Source of the DNA: Thermohalobaculum sediminis | GTDB taxonomy: Bacteria > Pseudomonadota > Alphaproteobacteria > Rhodobacterales > Rhodobacteraceae | DNA length: 64,000 nucleotides | Direction of reading: 5' to 3' | Assembly (NCBI RefSeq): GCF_023487995.1 | Contig: NZ_JAMFKN010000001.1 | Span: 372,001 to 436,000 of the forward strand | In this document: positions 24,134 through 33,954 of the stretch, piece by piece | Layout: every line of letters starts with the position of its first letter | How positions within the stretch are numbered: the stretch's first letter is position 1 | Program-made: the position numbers and the translations under genes | The notes under the pieces: model-generated | What the model saw: only the letters and a program-made list of their open reading frames with translations | What the model was told of the DNA's origin: nothing | The model's database searches: none

Positions 24134-25807
24134 TCAGCGCGCGCCGCCCGCGCGGATCTGGCTCAGCGTCTGGCCGGGTGTGAGGCTCTCGGTCGCGATC
24201 ACCAGCTCCAGCAGCGCCCCGGTGGGCGAGGCCAGCGCGCGCCCGAAGGCCGCCTCGAACTGCGCGGTCGCCTCGACCTTCTCGGCATGCATGCCATAGG
24301 CCCGGCCGATGGCGACGAAATCGGGGTTCACGATGTCGGTGCCCGAGACTCGGCCGGGATAGTTCCTCTCCTGATGCATGCGGATCGTGCCGTAACTGCT
24401 GTTGTTCACGACCAGAACCACCGGTCGGGCATCGGCCTGCATTGCCGTTCCCAGCTCCTGCATCGTCATCTGGAAATCGCCGTCGCCAGCGAAGCACACC
24501 ACCGTGCGATGCGGCGCCACAACCTTCGCCGCCACCGCCGCCGGGATGCCGTAGCCCATCGCGCCCGACTGCGGCGCAAGCAGGCGGTGGCCGGGGCGAT
24601 AGACGAAGAAGCGCCCCGACCAGATGGCGAAATTGCCCGCCCCGTTTGTGATGATCCCGTCGGCGGGCATCTTCGCGCGCACGACCTTCATCACTTCGCC
24701 CATGTCGAGGTCGCCGGGCTGCTTCGGGGCCGTCAGCGCCTTCTCGCAGCCCCCGCGCCCCTCTGCCCGCCAGCCCTCCCAATCGCCCTTCGGCGGCGGC
24801 AGGGCGCTCAGCGCGCGCAGGAAGTTCGCGGGGCCCGCAACCCAGGCATGCGGAGTCTGGTAGATCTTGCCCAGCTCGTCGGCCGAGGAGTGGACATGGA
24901 TCAGCGTCTTGCCGCTCTCGGGCACCTGAAGCAGCGTGTAGCCGTCCGTCGTGTTCTCGCCGAAGCGGATGTTGATGGCGAGAAGCAGGTCGCACTCGCG
25001 CAGCATCCGCCGCACCTGCGCCGGCATCCCCACGCCCGCGTCACCGACATAGGACGGCGAGGCGTTGTCGAACAGGTCCGGGCAGCGGAACGTCACCGCC
25101 AGCGGCAGGCCCGCCGCCTCGACCCATTCGCGGAAGCCCGCCAGCGCCTCGCGCCCACGGCAGTTCACGGCGTCCCAGCCCGCGCCGCCCAGCAGGATCA
25201 GCGGGCGCTTCGCGGCCTCCAGCATCCGCACCGTCTCGACCGCCCAGGCGGGATCGCAGGCAGGCTCGGCGGGCTCGATGCGGTCCGCGAGCGGCGCGGC
25301 CTGGGTCTCGTCCACCAGCATGTCCTCGGGCAGCGCGATCACCACGGGGCCCGGACGGCCCGACAGGGCGACCCGCCAGGCGCGGCCGACGATTTCCGGG
25401 ATGCGGGCGGCGTCGTCGATCTCGACCGCCCATTTCGCCACGGTCCCGAACATCGCGCGGTAGTCGACCTCCTGGAACGCTTCGCGCCCGCGCATGTCAC
25501 GCCCGATCTGGCCCACGAACAGGATCATCGGCGTCGAGTTCTGCCGTGCCGTATGCACCCCGATCGAGGCGTTCGTCGCCCCCGGCCCGCGCGTGACGAA
25601 GCACAGGCCCGGCCGACCGGTCAGCTTGCCATAAGCCTCGGCCATGAAGGCCGCGCCCCCCTCCTGCCGGCACAGCACGAAGCGGATACGGCTGTCGTGG
25701 AGCGCGTCGAGCACCGCGAGATAGCTCTCGCCCGGCACGCCGAAGGCCGTGTCGGCGCCCTGCGAGGCCAGGCAGTCCACCAGAAGCTGCGCGCCGGTGC
25801 GGGTCAT
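24134..25807 (-). CDS. Thiamine diphosphate-dependent enzyme, acetolactate synthase-like
   Basis: The 557-residue protein has the three-domain layout of the acetohydroxyacid synthase/pyruvate oxidase group. The N-terminal pyrimidine-binding domain has the catalytic Glu in CRQEGGAAFMAEAYG near residue 50. A central FAD/nucleotide-type domain follows, and the C-terminal domain has GDGDFQMTMQELGTAM to NNSSYG for diphosphate binding. It is not next to ilvN or other branched-chain genes, so biosynthetic acetolactate synthase is unlikely. A 2-oxoacid decarboxylase or carboligase in a catabolic path is more plausible. The ATG at 25807 has GGGAGAG before it. Confidence 0.85.
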   Translation of the reverse strand: MTRTGAQLLVDCLASQGADTAFGVPGESYLAVLDALHDSRIRFVLCRQEGGAAFMAEAYGKLTGRPGLCFVTRGPGATNASIGVHTARQNSTPMILFVGQIGRDMRGREAFQEVDYRAMFGTVAKWAVEIDDAARIPEIVGRAWRVALSGRPGPVVIALPEDMLVDETQAAPLADRIEPAEPACDPAWAVETVRMLEAAKRPLILLGGAGWDAVNCRGREALAGFREWVEAAGLPLAVTFRCPDLFDNASPSYVGDAGVGMPAQVRRMLRECDLLLAINIRFGENTTDGYTLLQVPESGKTLIHVHSSADELGKIYQTPHAWVAGPANFLRALSALPPPKGDWEGWRAEGRGGCEKALTAPKQPGDLDMGEVMKVVRAKMPADGIITNGAGNFAIWSGRFFVYRPGHRLLAPQSGAMGYGIPAAVAAKVVAPHRTVVCFAGDGDFQMTMQELGTAMQADARPVVLVVNNSSYGTIRMHQERNYPGRVSGTDIVNPDFVAIGRAYGMHAEKVEATAQFEAAFGRALASPTGALLELVIATESLTPGQTLSQIRAGGAR

Positions 25808-25939
25808 ATTGCTCTCCCAAGGATTTGGTGCCGGGGCCATCTCGATCCGACCGGCGCCGTCCTGTCAACCGCAGCTTGGCGATTGACCGGACGCGGGCGG
25901 CACCCGATCCTGTGCTCCCGCGTGTGCAAGGGAGCGCCC

Positions 25940-27070
25940 ATGATCGACCGCCCGTCGCTGACCATCGGCATCGAGGAGGAATACCTCATCGTCGATCGCG
26001 AGAGCCGCGACCTGGTGCGCGAGCCCTGCCCCGCGTTCCACGAGCGGCTCGAGGCCCTGCTGGGCCAGCGGGCGACGCGCGAATACCTGCAATGCCAGGT
26101 CGAGGTCGGCACCGGAATCCACCGCTCGGTCCCCGCCGCGCGGGGCGAGCTCGCCGAGCTGCGCGCGGGCGTGGCCGCCGCGGCGGCCGAGTTCGGCTAC
26201 GCGCCAATCGCCGCCTCGACCCACCCCTTCGCCCGCTGGCGCGAGCAGACCCATACCCGCAAGCCGCGCTATGACGAGCTGCGTGCGGATCTGGGCCTTG
26301 CCGTGCGGCGGCTTCTGATCTGCGGCTGCCATGTCCATGTCGGCATCGAGGACGAGGACCTGCGCATCGACCTGATGAACCAGGCGGCCTATTTCCTGCC
26401 GCACCTGCTGGCACTGTCCTCGTCGTCGCCCTACTGGGAGGGCGAGGACACCCAGCTTGCCAGCTACCGCCTGACAGTGTTCGACGCGCTGCCGCGCACC
26501 GGGCTGCCCGACCCGCTGGCGTCCTTTGGCGAATACCGCCGGCTGGTCGATCAGCTGGTCGGCGCGGGCTGCATCGAGGATGCGACCAAGATCTGGTGGG
26601 ACATCCGCCCCTCGGCCAAGTTCCCCACGCTGGAGCAGCGCGTCACGGACGTCTGCTCGCGGCTCGAGGATGCGGCCACCATCGCCGCGCTGTTCCAGTC
26701 GCTGATGGGCTTCCTGTTCCGCCTGCGCAGCCGCAACCAGCGCTGGCGCATCTATCCCGCGACGCTGATCCGCGAGAACCGCTGGCGCGCGCAGCGCTAC
26801 GGGGTGGGCGGCAAGCTGGTCGATCACGGGCGGGCCGTGCTGGCCCCCCTGCCCGACCTGATCGAGGAGCTGATCGACCTTTTGTCCGAGGAGGCCGAGG
26901 TGCTGGGCTGCCACGCGGAACTGACGCATGCGCGCCGCATCGCCGCGGGCGGCACCTCGGCCGACCGCCAGCGCGCCGCCCATGCCGAGGCAGTTGCTGC
27001 GGGCGCAGGGCCCGAGGCCGCGCTCCGTGCCGTCGTGGACCGACTGATCGAGGAATTCACCGCAATCTGA
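25940..27070 (+). CDS. Carboxylate-amine ligase, YbdK/GCS2 family
   Basis: The 376-residue protein has SLTIGIEEEYLIVDRESRDLV at the start and ICGCHVHVGIEDEDL near 127-141, both signatures of the YbdK (GCS2) group. YbdK proteins have weak glutamate-cysteine ligase activity and may join glutamate to other amines. The window already contains a true gshA of a different class, so this protein probably makes another gamma-glutamyl or amide bond. GCAAGGGAG precedes the ATG. A DUF1330 gene follows after 11 bases. Confidence 0.88.
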   Translation: MIDRPSLTIGIEEEYLIVDRESRDLVREPCPAFHERLEALLGQRATREYLQCQVEVGTGIHRSVPAARGELAELRAGVAAAAAEFGYAPIAASTHPFARWREQTHTRKPRYDELRADLGLAVRRLLICGCHVHVGIEDEDLRIDLMNQAAYFLPHLLALSSSSPYWEGEDTQLASYRLTVFDALPRTGLPDPLASFGEYRRLVDQLVGAGCIEDATKIWWDIRPSAKFPTLEQRVTDVCSRLEDAATIAALFQSLMGFLFRLRSRNQRWRIYPATLIRENRWRAQRYGVGGKLVDHGRAVLAPLPDLIEELIDLLSEEAEVLGCHAELTHARRIAAGGTSADRQRAAHAEAVAAGAGPEAALRAVVDRLIEEFTAI

Positions 27071-27081
27071 AGGAGGCATCC

Positions 27082-27372
27082 ATGGCCGTCTACCTGATCG
27101 TCGACACCAAGATCAGCGACCCCGCCATCTACGAGGACTACAAGGCCCGCGCCCGCCCGCTGATCGAGAAGCATGGCGGCGAGTATCTCGCGCGCGGCGG
27201 GGCGCTCGAGGTGTTCGAGGCCGACCTGTGGCACCCCACCCGCCTTGTGATCATCCGCTTCCCGAACATCGAGGCCGCCCGCGCCTGGCGCGACGACCCC
27301 GCCTACGCCGAATGTCGCGCAATCCGCCAGTCGGTTGCCAAGTCCACGCTCGCGGTGGTCGAGGGCCTCTGA
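27082..27372 (+). CDS. DUF1330-family protein
   Basis: The 96-residue protein has the ferredoxin-like layout of DUF1330: YLIVDTKISDPAIYEDYKARA at the start, EKHGGEYLARGGALEVFE, and LVIIRFPNIEAARAWRDDPAYAECRAIRQ. This fold dimerises and occurs in small monooxygenase-like proteins, but most DUF1330 members have no known reaction. AAGGAGG lies right before the ATG, and the gene follows the YbdK-type ligase closely, so they are almost surely cotranscribed. Confidence 0.87.
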   Translation: MAVYLIVDTKISDPAIYEDYKARARPLIEKHGGEYLARGGALEVFEADLWHPTRLVIIRFPNIEAARAWRDDPAYAECRAIRQSVAKSTLAVVEGL

Positions 27373-27391
27373 CCCCGACCCGTCGGCCTGC

Positions 27392-27934
27392 TCACCCCTG
27401 CGGGGCCGCGCCATCGGCCGCCGCGCTGGCCTCGGGCACGAGGTCGGGCAGGGCGCGGCGGCGGAAGCGCAGCTTGGTGTCCTCCATCTCGCCCGCGCCA
27501 TAGCTTTGCTGCGGCAGGACGACCACGGCATCCTCGGGCCGGAAATGCGGCTCCCACGCGGTGTTGGTCACCACGCAGCGCGCCTGCGTGCCGGTCATGT
27601 CGTCGCGGAACGCCGCGCGCCGCATGAAGGTGAAACCCTGCACCACGTTGCGGCCGTCCATCTGGATCACGCCCGCCTGGGCAAACAGGTGATGCGTGCC
27701 GCTCGCCATGGTCGATTCGCCTCGCACCGTCCAGACGCCGCAGGCCGCCACCTTGCCCTTGTGCTCGAAGACCCGGGCGAGCGCGATGATCTCGTCGCCC
27801 CATTGCAGCCGCCCGCCGCCCGAGACGTAGCGCGCATCGACCCCCTCCGAGGCCATGCCGGTCTTGATGGTGCCGCTGCAGGCGCCAATCAGGATGGCCG
27901 CGCAAAGCGCGGCCCAGTTCGTCACGGTCATCAT
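27392..27934 (-). CDS. Predicted lipoprotein, tandem paralogue B
   Basis: This 180-residue protein has a short signal sequence ending in a lipobox-like LIGAC (Cys19). Its body is similar to the upstream gene on the same strand: both have VDARYxxxGG, a G-x-V-x-x-C-G motif, GVIQ, a VQG/MQG turn, DMTGxxAxC, and a TxxWEPxF end. Two cysteines in each mature body align and may form a disulfide in the periplasm. I recognise no named domain. GGAGG precedes the start (27934; a second ATG lies at 27931). It converges on the DUF1330 gene. Confidence 0.72.
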   Translation of the reverse strand: MMTVTNWAALCAAILIGACSGTIKTGMASEGVDARYVSGGGRLQWGDEIIALARVFEHKGKVAACGVWTVRGESTMASGTHHLFAQAGVIQMDGRNVVQGFTFMRRAAFRDDMTGTQARCVVTNTAWEPHFRPEDAVVVLPQQSYGAGEMEDTKLRFRRRALPDLVPEASAAADGAAPQG

Positions 27935-28066
27935 GCATCCTCCGCCCTGGTGCCTCGTGTCCCGAGGCTAGGACGAAGCGGCGGCGCGGGGCACGACACG
28001 CTGGTGCAAACCGGTGTGAGAAAGATTTCGGCCGGGTCGCGCGCCCGGAGGGCGGTCCGTGCCCGG

Positions 28067-28579
28067 TCAGGGCCGGTCGATCACATCTGGAACGGGCCCG
28101 CCGCGAAAGACCGTGTCTGGTCGTCCGAAGTCGTCGCCGCCCAGCGGCATCCGGCCGAAGCGCGCGATCGCGGCCGCGCCCTCGAAACGCGGCTCCCAGG
28201 GCCGCTCGGTCAGGAAGCAGGCCGCCGAGACCCCGGTCATGTCGCGCGCGAGCGGGTAGTCCGGGAAGCGCCGGACGCCCTGCATGATGTTCGCGCCGGC
28301 AAGCTGGATCACGCCCGTCCCCTCGACGAAGTGGTTGTAGGGCAGGCTCATGGCGCTCTCGCGCGTGCGGGTTCTGGCGCCGCAGACGACCACCCGGCCA
28401 TCGCGCTCATGCGCCCGCAGCATCACGATCAGCTCGCCCCCCGTCGAATACGAGCCGCCCGAGACCGCATAGCGCGCATCGACCGGCTCGGCGCCCGAGG
28501 GCAGCGCCCGCGGCGCAACGCAGCCGCCAGAAAGCCCCGCCAGTACCACGAGCCCCGCCAGCCCCGCCGTCCGGATCAT
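28067..28579 (-). CDS. Predicted lipoprotein, tandem paralogue A
   Basis: The 170-residue protein has a signal peptide (MIRTAGLAGLVVLAGLSGGC) with Cys20 in a lipobox. It shares with the next gene downstream the motifs VDARYAVSGG, GRVVVCGARTRTRESAM, GTGVIQLAG, LARDMTGVSAACF and PWEPRFEG. Mature parts are about 30-40 percent identical by eye, so the two come from a duplication. The pair is separated by 132 bases. Function unknown; cell-envelope location inferred from the signal peptide. Confidence 0.72.
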   Translation of the reverse strand: MIRTAGLAGLVVLAGLSGGCVAPRALPSGAEPVDARYAVSGGSYSTGGELIVMLRAHERDGRVVVCGARTRTRESAMSLPYNHFVEGTGVIQLAGANIMQGVRRFPDYPLARDMTGVSAACFLTERPWEPRFEGAAAIARFGRMPLGGDDFGRPDTVFRGGPVPDVIDRP

Positions 28580-28626
28580 CGCGCCTCTCCCCTCTGCCGC
28601 GGCCGCAGAGTATCGCCCCGGCCGGC

Positions 28627-28660
28627 AAAAGAAAACGGCCGCCCCCGTCGGGGACGGCCG
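28627..28660 (-). terminator. Rho-independent terminator of tuf
   Basis: Read on the minus strand, CGGCCGTCCCC and a near-complementary GGGGGCGGCCG form a long stem, with one T-C mismatch, around a short loop. TTTTCTTTT follows. It lies 38 bases past the tuf stop codon and explains why the lipoprotein genes further down need their own promoter. Confidence 0.9.
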
Positions 28661-28697
28661 CCGAATTCCCGCGCCCGCGAGGGGCGCGCGCGCGTCG

Positions 28698-29873
<1,176 letters not shown>

Positions 29874-29922
29874 GATCTCAGCCCTCGTTTTCCGGTGGTG
29901 CGGCCATGCCGATCCGGGCGCC

Positions 29923-29951
29923 CGGATACTGTTTCTGGCCCCGGCGTTCAA
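29923..29951 (-). promoter_or_regulatory. Candidate promoter of tuf
   Basis: On the minus strand TTGAAC (29946-29951) and TATCCG (29923-29928) are separated by 17 bases, giving a leader of about 43 bases before the EF-Tu start. Inferred from pattern only. Confidence 0.4.
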
Positions 29952-30082
29952 GTCGGAATCGCCCGCCCCCCGATGCCGCGTGGCGGAACTGCTCGGAGTA
30001 TGGTCGCCATCGGCCTTGATTTCGCGGCCGGGGGGTGCTTGATCGCTCCCCGACCCGCAGCGCCCGCGAGAGGAGAGGTCCG

Positions 30083-31117
30083 ATGCCGAGCCGCGCCCTG
30101 ACGACTGCCGCAGCCATCCTGGCCACCGCGATCCTGCCCCCCTCCGCGCCGGCCCGCGCGGCGGAGGCCAATCTCAGCTTCGCGCATTTCATGCCGGCGA
30201 CAAGCTGGCAGAACACCGGGCTGTTCGAGGCCTGGGCCGCCGAGGTCGAGGCCGCCTCGGGGCAGCGCATCGACGTCACGGTCTTTCCGGCGCAGACGCT
30301 GGGCAAGGCGCCGCAGGGCTACGACAATGCCCGCGACGGCATCGCCGACATCGCGTGGACGGTGCAGGGCTACACCGCCGGGCGCTTCCCGCTGAGCCAG
30401 ATCGTCGAGCTGCCGGGCCTGTTCGAAACCGCCGAGATTGGCTCCTGCGCCTTCCAGAAACTCTACGACTCGGGCGCGCTTGACGCGGAATACGCCGAGA
30501 CGCACGTGCTGTTCGTGCACACCCACGGGCCCGGCCACCTGCACACCCGCACGCAGCCCGTGACCACCCTTGCCGACCTCAAGGGGCTCCAGATCCGGCA
30601 TCCCACCGCGGTGATCGGCAGGCTGCTGGAGCAATTGGGCGCGGTGCCCGTCGGCATGCCCGCGCCGCGCATCTACGAGGCGGCCGAGCGCGGTACGATC
30701 GACGGCTTCATGCTGCCCTGGGAGGCGGTCGCGGGCTTCCGCGCCGACGAGGTGTCCGATCACCACACCGAGTTCGGCTTCTACGCGCTCGCCTTCGTCG
30801 CCACCATGAACAAGGGCGCCTACGAGCGCCTGCCCGACGACCTGAGAGCGGTGGTGGACGCGAACTCGGGAATGAAATGGACGCTCGCGGCGGGGCGGGG
30901 CTATGACGCGGGCGACGTGACGGGGCGCGAGCAGACGCTCGCCTCGGGCACGCTGCACCAGATCGAGGGGGCCGAGCGCGCCGCCTGGCAGGCCGCAGCC
31001 GACCGCGCGGCGGCCGCCTACATCGCCGAGCTCGACGCGCAGGGCCTGCCGGGCAGCGCGACCTACGAGGCGGTGAAGGGTTACGTCGCCGCGTGCAAGA
31101 CCGAGCTGGGCGGCTGA
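30083..31117 (+). CDS. TRAP transporter substrate-binding protein (DctP family)
   Basis: This 344-residue periplasmic protein has a cleavable signal peptide ending near ARA ([26 protein letters not shown]). It then has the DctP fold: [16 protein letters not shown], a [26 protein letters not shown] segment, and GLQIRHPT with Arg172, the residue that usually binds the carboxylate of the ligand. GAGGAGAGG precedes the ATG. The membrane genes dctQ and dctM follow directly. The substrate is an organic acid of unknown identity. Confidence 0.92.
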   Translation: MPSRALTTAAAILATAILPPSAPARAAEANLSFAHFMPATSWQNTGLFEAWAAEVEAASGQRIDVTVFPAQTLGKAPQGYDNARDGIADIAWTVQGYTAGRFPLSQIVELPGLFETAEIGSCAFQKLYDSGALDAEYAETHVLFVHTHGPGHLHTRTQPVTTLADLKGLQIRHPTAVIGRLLEQLGAVPVGMPAPRIYEAAERGTIDGFMLPWEAVAGFRADEVSDHHTEFGFYALAFVATMNKGAYERLPDDLRAVVDANSGMKWTLAAGRGYDAGDVTGREQTLASGTLHQIEGAERAAWQAAADRAAAAYIAELDAQGLPGSATYEAVKGYVAACKTELGG

Positions 31118-31124
31118 GCCCGGC

Positions 31125-31628
31125 ATGGCCGCGCTGCTTGCCGGGCTGCTGCGCGTCACCGATGCGCTTGCGCGGCTCGGCCTCGTGGCGCTGCTGGGGG
31201 TGGTGGCCTGGACGGTGCTGGGCCGCGCGGTGTTCGGCGCGACCGGGGGCGCGGTCGACCCGATCCTGCCGGGCGGGATCGAGCTTGCGAGCCACGCGCT
31301 GATGGTCACCATCCTGTGCGCGCTGCCGCGTGCCGCGGTGGGCGGACTCGTGCGGGTCGAGATCCTCGCGGCCCGCCTGCCCCGCCGCCTCGCTCGGGGG
31401 CTCGAGCGGCTCTGGGCCGCGGGCTTCGGCCTCTTCGCCGCGACGGTCGCCGTGCTCCTGGGCGGCGAGGCGCGGCTGCAACTGGCGCGGGGCGACGCGA
31501 CGCAGGACCTCGCGCTGCCGCTCGGCTATGTCACCGGGGGCGCGGCGGTCGCGGCGGGGCTGATCGCGCTGGCCGCGCTCGTCCACGCCGCGCGGGGCGG
31601 CGGCGCCCGGCCCGGGCCGGCGCCATGA
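31125..31628 (+). CDS. TRAP transporter small permease (DctQ family)
   Basis: The 167-residue protein has four transmembrane helices, as expected for the small DctQ subunit, with GGIELASHALMVTILCALPRAAVGGLVRVEIL in the centre. It couples to the DctM channel in sodium-driven uptake. The start is seven bases past the dctP stop, and the stop overlaps the dctM ATG (ATGA), so all three subunits are made from one message. Confidence 0.87.
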   Translation: MAALLAGLLRVTDALARLGLVALLGVVAWTVLGRAVFGATGGAVDPILPGGIELASHALMVTILCALPRAAVGGLVRVEILAARLPRRLARGLERLWAAGFGLFAATVAVLLGGEARLQLARGDATQDLALPLGYVTGGAAVAAGLIALAALVHAARGGGARPGPAP

Positions 31629-32917
31629 CGCCCGAGGCGGCCGGCCTCGCCGGCATGGGCGCACTGGTCGCGCTGATCGCGCTCGGCTGCCCCGTCGGGC
31701 TCGCGATGATCGCGGTCGGCGCGGGCGGCTTCGCGGCCGTGGTCGGCATCGAGCCGGCACTGCGCATCCTCGAGCGCGGCACGCTCGAGACGGTGACCAA
31801 CTATTCCTTCACGGTCATCCCGCTGTTCATCCTGATGGGGGCGCTGGTCGCGCGCGCGGGGCTCTCGCGCGACCTGTTCCTCGCGGCGCGGCGGCTGACC
31901 TGGCGCATCCGCGGCGGCCTCGCGGTCGCGGGCCTCGGCGCGAGCGCGGCCTTCGCCGCCGTCTCGGGCTCGTCGCTCGCCACCGCCTCGACGATGACGC
32001 GCGTGGCCTACCCCGAGATGCGGGCGCATGGCTACGACGCGCGCCTCGCGGCGGGGTCGCTGGCGGCGGGGGGAACGCTCGGGATCATGATCCCGCCTTC
32101 GGTGGCGCTGCTGCTCTACGCGCTCATCACCGAGCAGTCGGTGGGGACGATGTTCCTCGCGGGCGTTGGGCCGGGCCTCGTGGGCTTCCTGCTCTATGCC
32201 GCGGCGGCGATGCTGGCGGCGCGGGCCTGGCGCACCGGGTCCGAGGCGCGGCCCGAGGGCGGGCTCGGCCTTGCGCTGTGGCGCCTCGCCCCCGTGGCGC
32301 TGCTGTTCGGGCTGGTGATGGGCGGGCTTTATGGCGGCGTCTTCACGCCGACCGAAGCCGGCGGCGCGGGCGCGGCGCTCGCACTCGGCTTCGCGGTCCT
32401 GCGCGGGCTTGGGCGGGAGGGCTTCAATGCCGCCCTGGCCGAGACGGTGGCGCTCAGCGCCAGCCTCTTCGTCATCCTGATCGGGGCCGAGGTGTTCGGC
32501 TTCTTCGTCTCGGTCAGCCGCATCTCCTTCGCCATGGCCGAGGCGGTCTCGGCGGCGGGGCTCACGCCGCTCGAGGTGGTGCTCGCGATCCTCGTGTTCT
32601 ACCTCGTGCTCGGCTGCTTCATGGAGAGCCTCGCCATGATCCTGCTGAGCGTGCCGGTGTTCTTCCCACTGGTCGAGGCGGCGGGGCTCGATCCGGTCTG
32701 GTTCGGCATCCTCGCGGTCACCACAGTCGAGGTCGGGCTGATCACGCCGCCGGTGGGAATGAACCTGTTCGTCGTGAACGCCGCGGCGGGCGACCTCAGC
32801 CTCGGGCAGATATGGCGCGGCATCCTGCCTTTCGTCGCCGCCGACATCCTGCGCCTGGGCCTCCTGCTCGCCTTCCCGGCGATCGCGCTCTGGCTGCCCG
32901 CGGCGCTGGGCGGCTGA
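31625..32917 (+). CDS. TRAP transporter large permease (DctM family)
   Basis: The 430-residue protein has about 12 transmembrane segments and DctM signatures: ALGCPVGLAMIAVG at the start, SFTVIPLFILMGALVARAGLSRDLF near 60-85, AFAAVSGSSLATASTMTRVAYPEM near 112, LGIMIPPSVALLLYALITEQSVGTMFLAG near 155, and VGLITPPVGMNLFVVNAAAGDLS near the end. It forms the ion-coupled channel with DctQ. With dctP and dctQ this is a complete transporter. Confidence 0.93.
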   Translation: MTPEAAGLAGMGALVALIALGCPVGLAMIAVGAGGFAAVVGIEPALRILERGTLETVTNYSFTVIPLFILMGALVARAGLSRDLFLAARRLTWRIRGGLAVAGLGASAAFAAVSGSSLATASTMTRVAYPEMRAHGYDARLAAGSLAAGGTLGIMIPPSVALLLYALITEQSVGTMFLAGVGPGLVGFLLYAAAAMLAARAWRTGSEARPEGGLGLALWRLAPVALLFGLVMGGLYGGVFTPTEAGGAGAALALGFAVLRGLGREGFNAALAETVALSASLFVILIGAEVFGFFVSVSRISFAMAEAVSAAGLTPLEVVLAILVFYLVLGCFMESLAMILLSVPVFFPLVEAAGLDPVWFGILAVTTVEVGLITPPVGMNLFVVNAAAGDLSLGQIWRGILPFVAADILRLGLLLAFPAIALWLPAALGG

Positions 32918-32919
32918 CC

Positions 32920-33771
32920 TCAGCCGCCCGACAGGCGGCGCACCCGCTCGATGATCGCGGGGTCCGAGACGCCAAGCTCGTAGGCCCGCATGAAGTCGGC
33001 ATTCGCCGCCTCGCGCCGCCCTGCGGCGTCGTGCCATGCCCCGCGGGCGGCGTAGGCCGCGCCCCATTCGGGGGCGAGCGCGATGGCGCGGTCGAAGTCG
33101 GTGCCGGCGCCCGCGGCCGCGGCCCCGCCCTGCGCGCGCCTTGCCTGCGCGCGGTTCAGCAGCGCCGCCACGTCCTGCGCGTTCGCGACCAGCACCGCCG
33201 AGAACTCGGCCACCGCCTCGCCATTCCGCCCCAGCGCGTAGAGCGCCGCGCCGCGTTCGAAATGCGCGGCCGGCCAGTCGCGCCGCAGCGCCAGCGCCTG
33301 GTCGAGGTCGCGCAGCGCGTCGCCCGGCCGCCCGGCCTTGCGCAGCAGCACGCCGCGGCCGAACCAGGGCTCGGGCGCGCGGGGGTCGGCGGTGATCGCC
33401 GCGCCGTAGTCGACCAGCGCCGCGCGGGTGTCGCCCAGCGCCTCATGCGCCTGCGCCCGGCCGACCAGCGCGCCCGCGAGCCCCGGGTCCAGCGCCAGCG
33501 CCTCGGAATGCGCCGCCAGCGCCTCGCGCTCGCGCCCCAGCGCCTGCAGCGCGATGCCGATGTTCATCTGCACCCGCGCCCGCTGACCCGCGTCGAGGCG
33601 CCGGTCCTCGAGCGCGCGGCGGCAGAAGCGCAGCGCGTCGGCGGGCGGGCTCGCGGGGTCGGAACAGATGCGAAGGTATTCCGGCGTCATCTGCCGTGCG
33701 CCGCCAGCCGTGCCGCCGCAGGCCGCGAGGCCGGCCAGCGCAAGCGTGGCAAAGAAGACGTGCCGCATCAT
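32920..33771 (-). CDS. TPR-repeat lipoprotein
   Basis: The 283-residue protein starts with a lipoprotein signal (HVFFATLALAGLAACGG; lipobox LAAC) and then holds about six tetratricopeptide repeats between residues 60 and 275 (for example ALGREREALAAHSEALALDPG and LRDLDQALALRRDWPAAHFERGAALY). TPR proteins bind partner proteins; in the envelope they often help assembly or secretion. The stop lies two bases from the dctM stop, tail to tail. Two adjacent ATGs (33771 and 33768) could both be used. Confidence 0.8.
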   Translation of the reverse strand: MMRHVFFATLALAGLAACGGTAGGARQMTPEYLRICSDPASPPADALRFCRRALEDRRLDAGQRARVQMNIGIALQALGREREALAAHSEALALDPGLAGALVGRAQAHEALGDTRAALVDYGAAITADPRAPEPWFGRGVLLRKAGRPGDALRDLDQALALRRDWPAAHFERGAALYALGRNGEAVAEFSAVLVANAQDVAALLNRAQARRAQGGAAAAGAGTDFDRAIALAPEWGAAYAARGAWHDAAGRREAANADFMRAYELGVSDPAIIERVRRLSGG

Positions 33772-33954
33772 CCCGATCCCACCCGACCAGCCAGAGCCCG
33801 TCATCCAGCAATACCCGCGCGCGCGGCGCAACGGAACCCGTGAACGCGACCCGATCCGGCGGCCCCGCCACGGGGCGCGCGCGGCGTGCCGGGCCGCGCT
33901 TGCGCCGCGGCGCGTTCCGGCCGATGGTGGCGCGCGAACGGAGCAGACCCACCC

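Noticed and set aside
24134-25807. Biosynthetic acetolactate synthase large subunit (ilvB/ilvI)
   Set aside because: No small subunit ilvN/ilvH or other branched-chain gene is near, and it is coupled to an FAD oxidase gene instead.
24065-25939. Upstream extension of the YbdK-type ligase frame by more than 600 codons
   Set aside because: The extension is antisense to the ThDP enzyme. The true start at 25940 has a ribosome binding site and begins the conserved domain.
29874-30082. A tRNA gene between tuf and dctP, as in other tuf regions
   Set aside because: No cloverleaf-like sequence or TTCGA-type T-arm could be found in the 209 bases.
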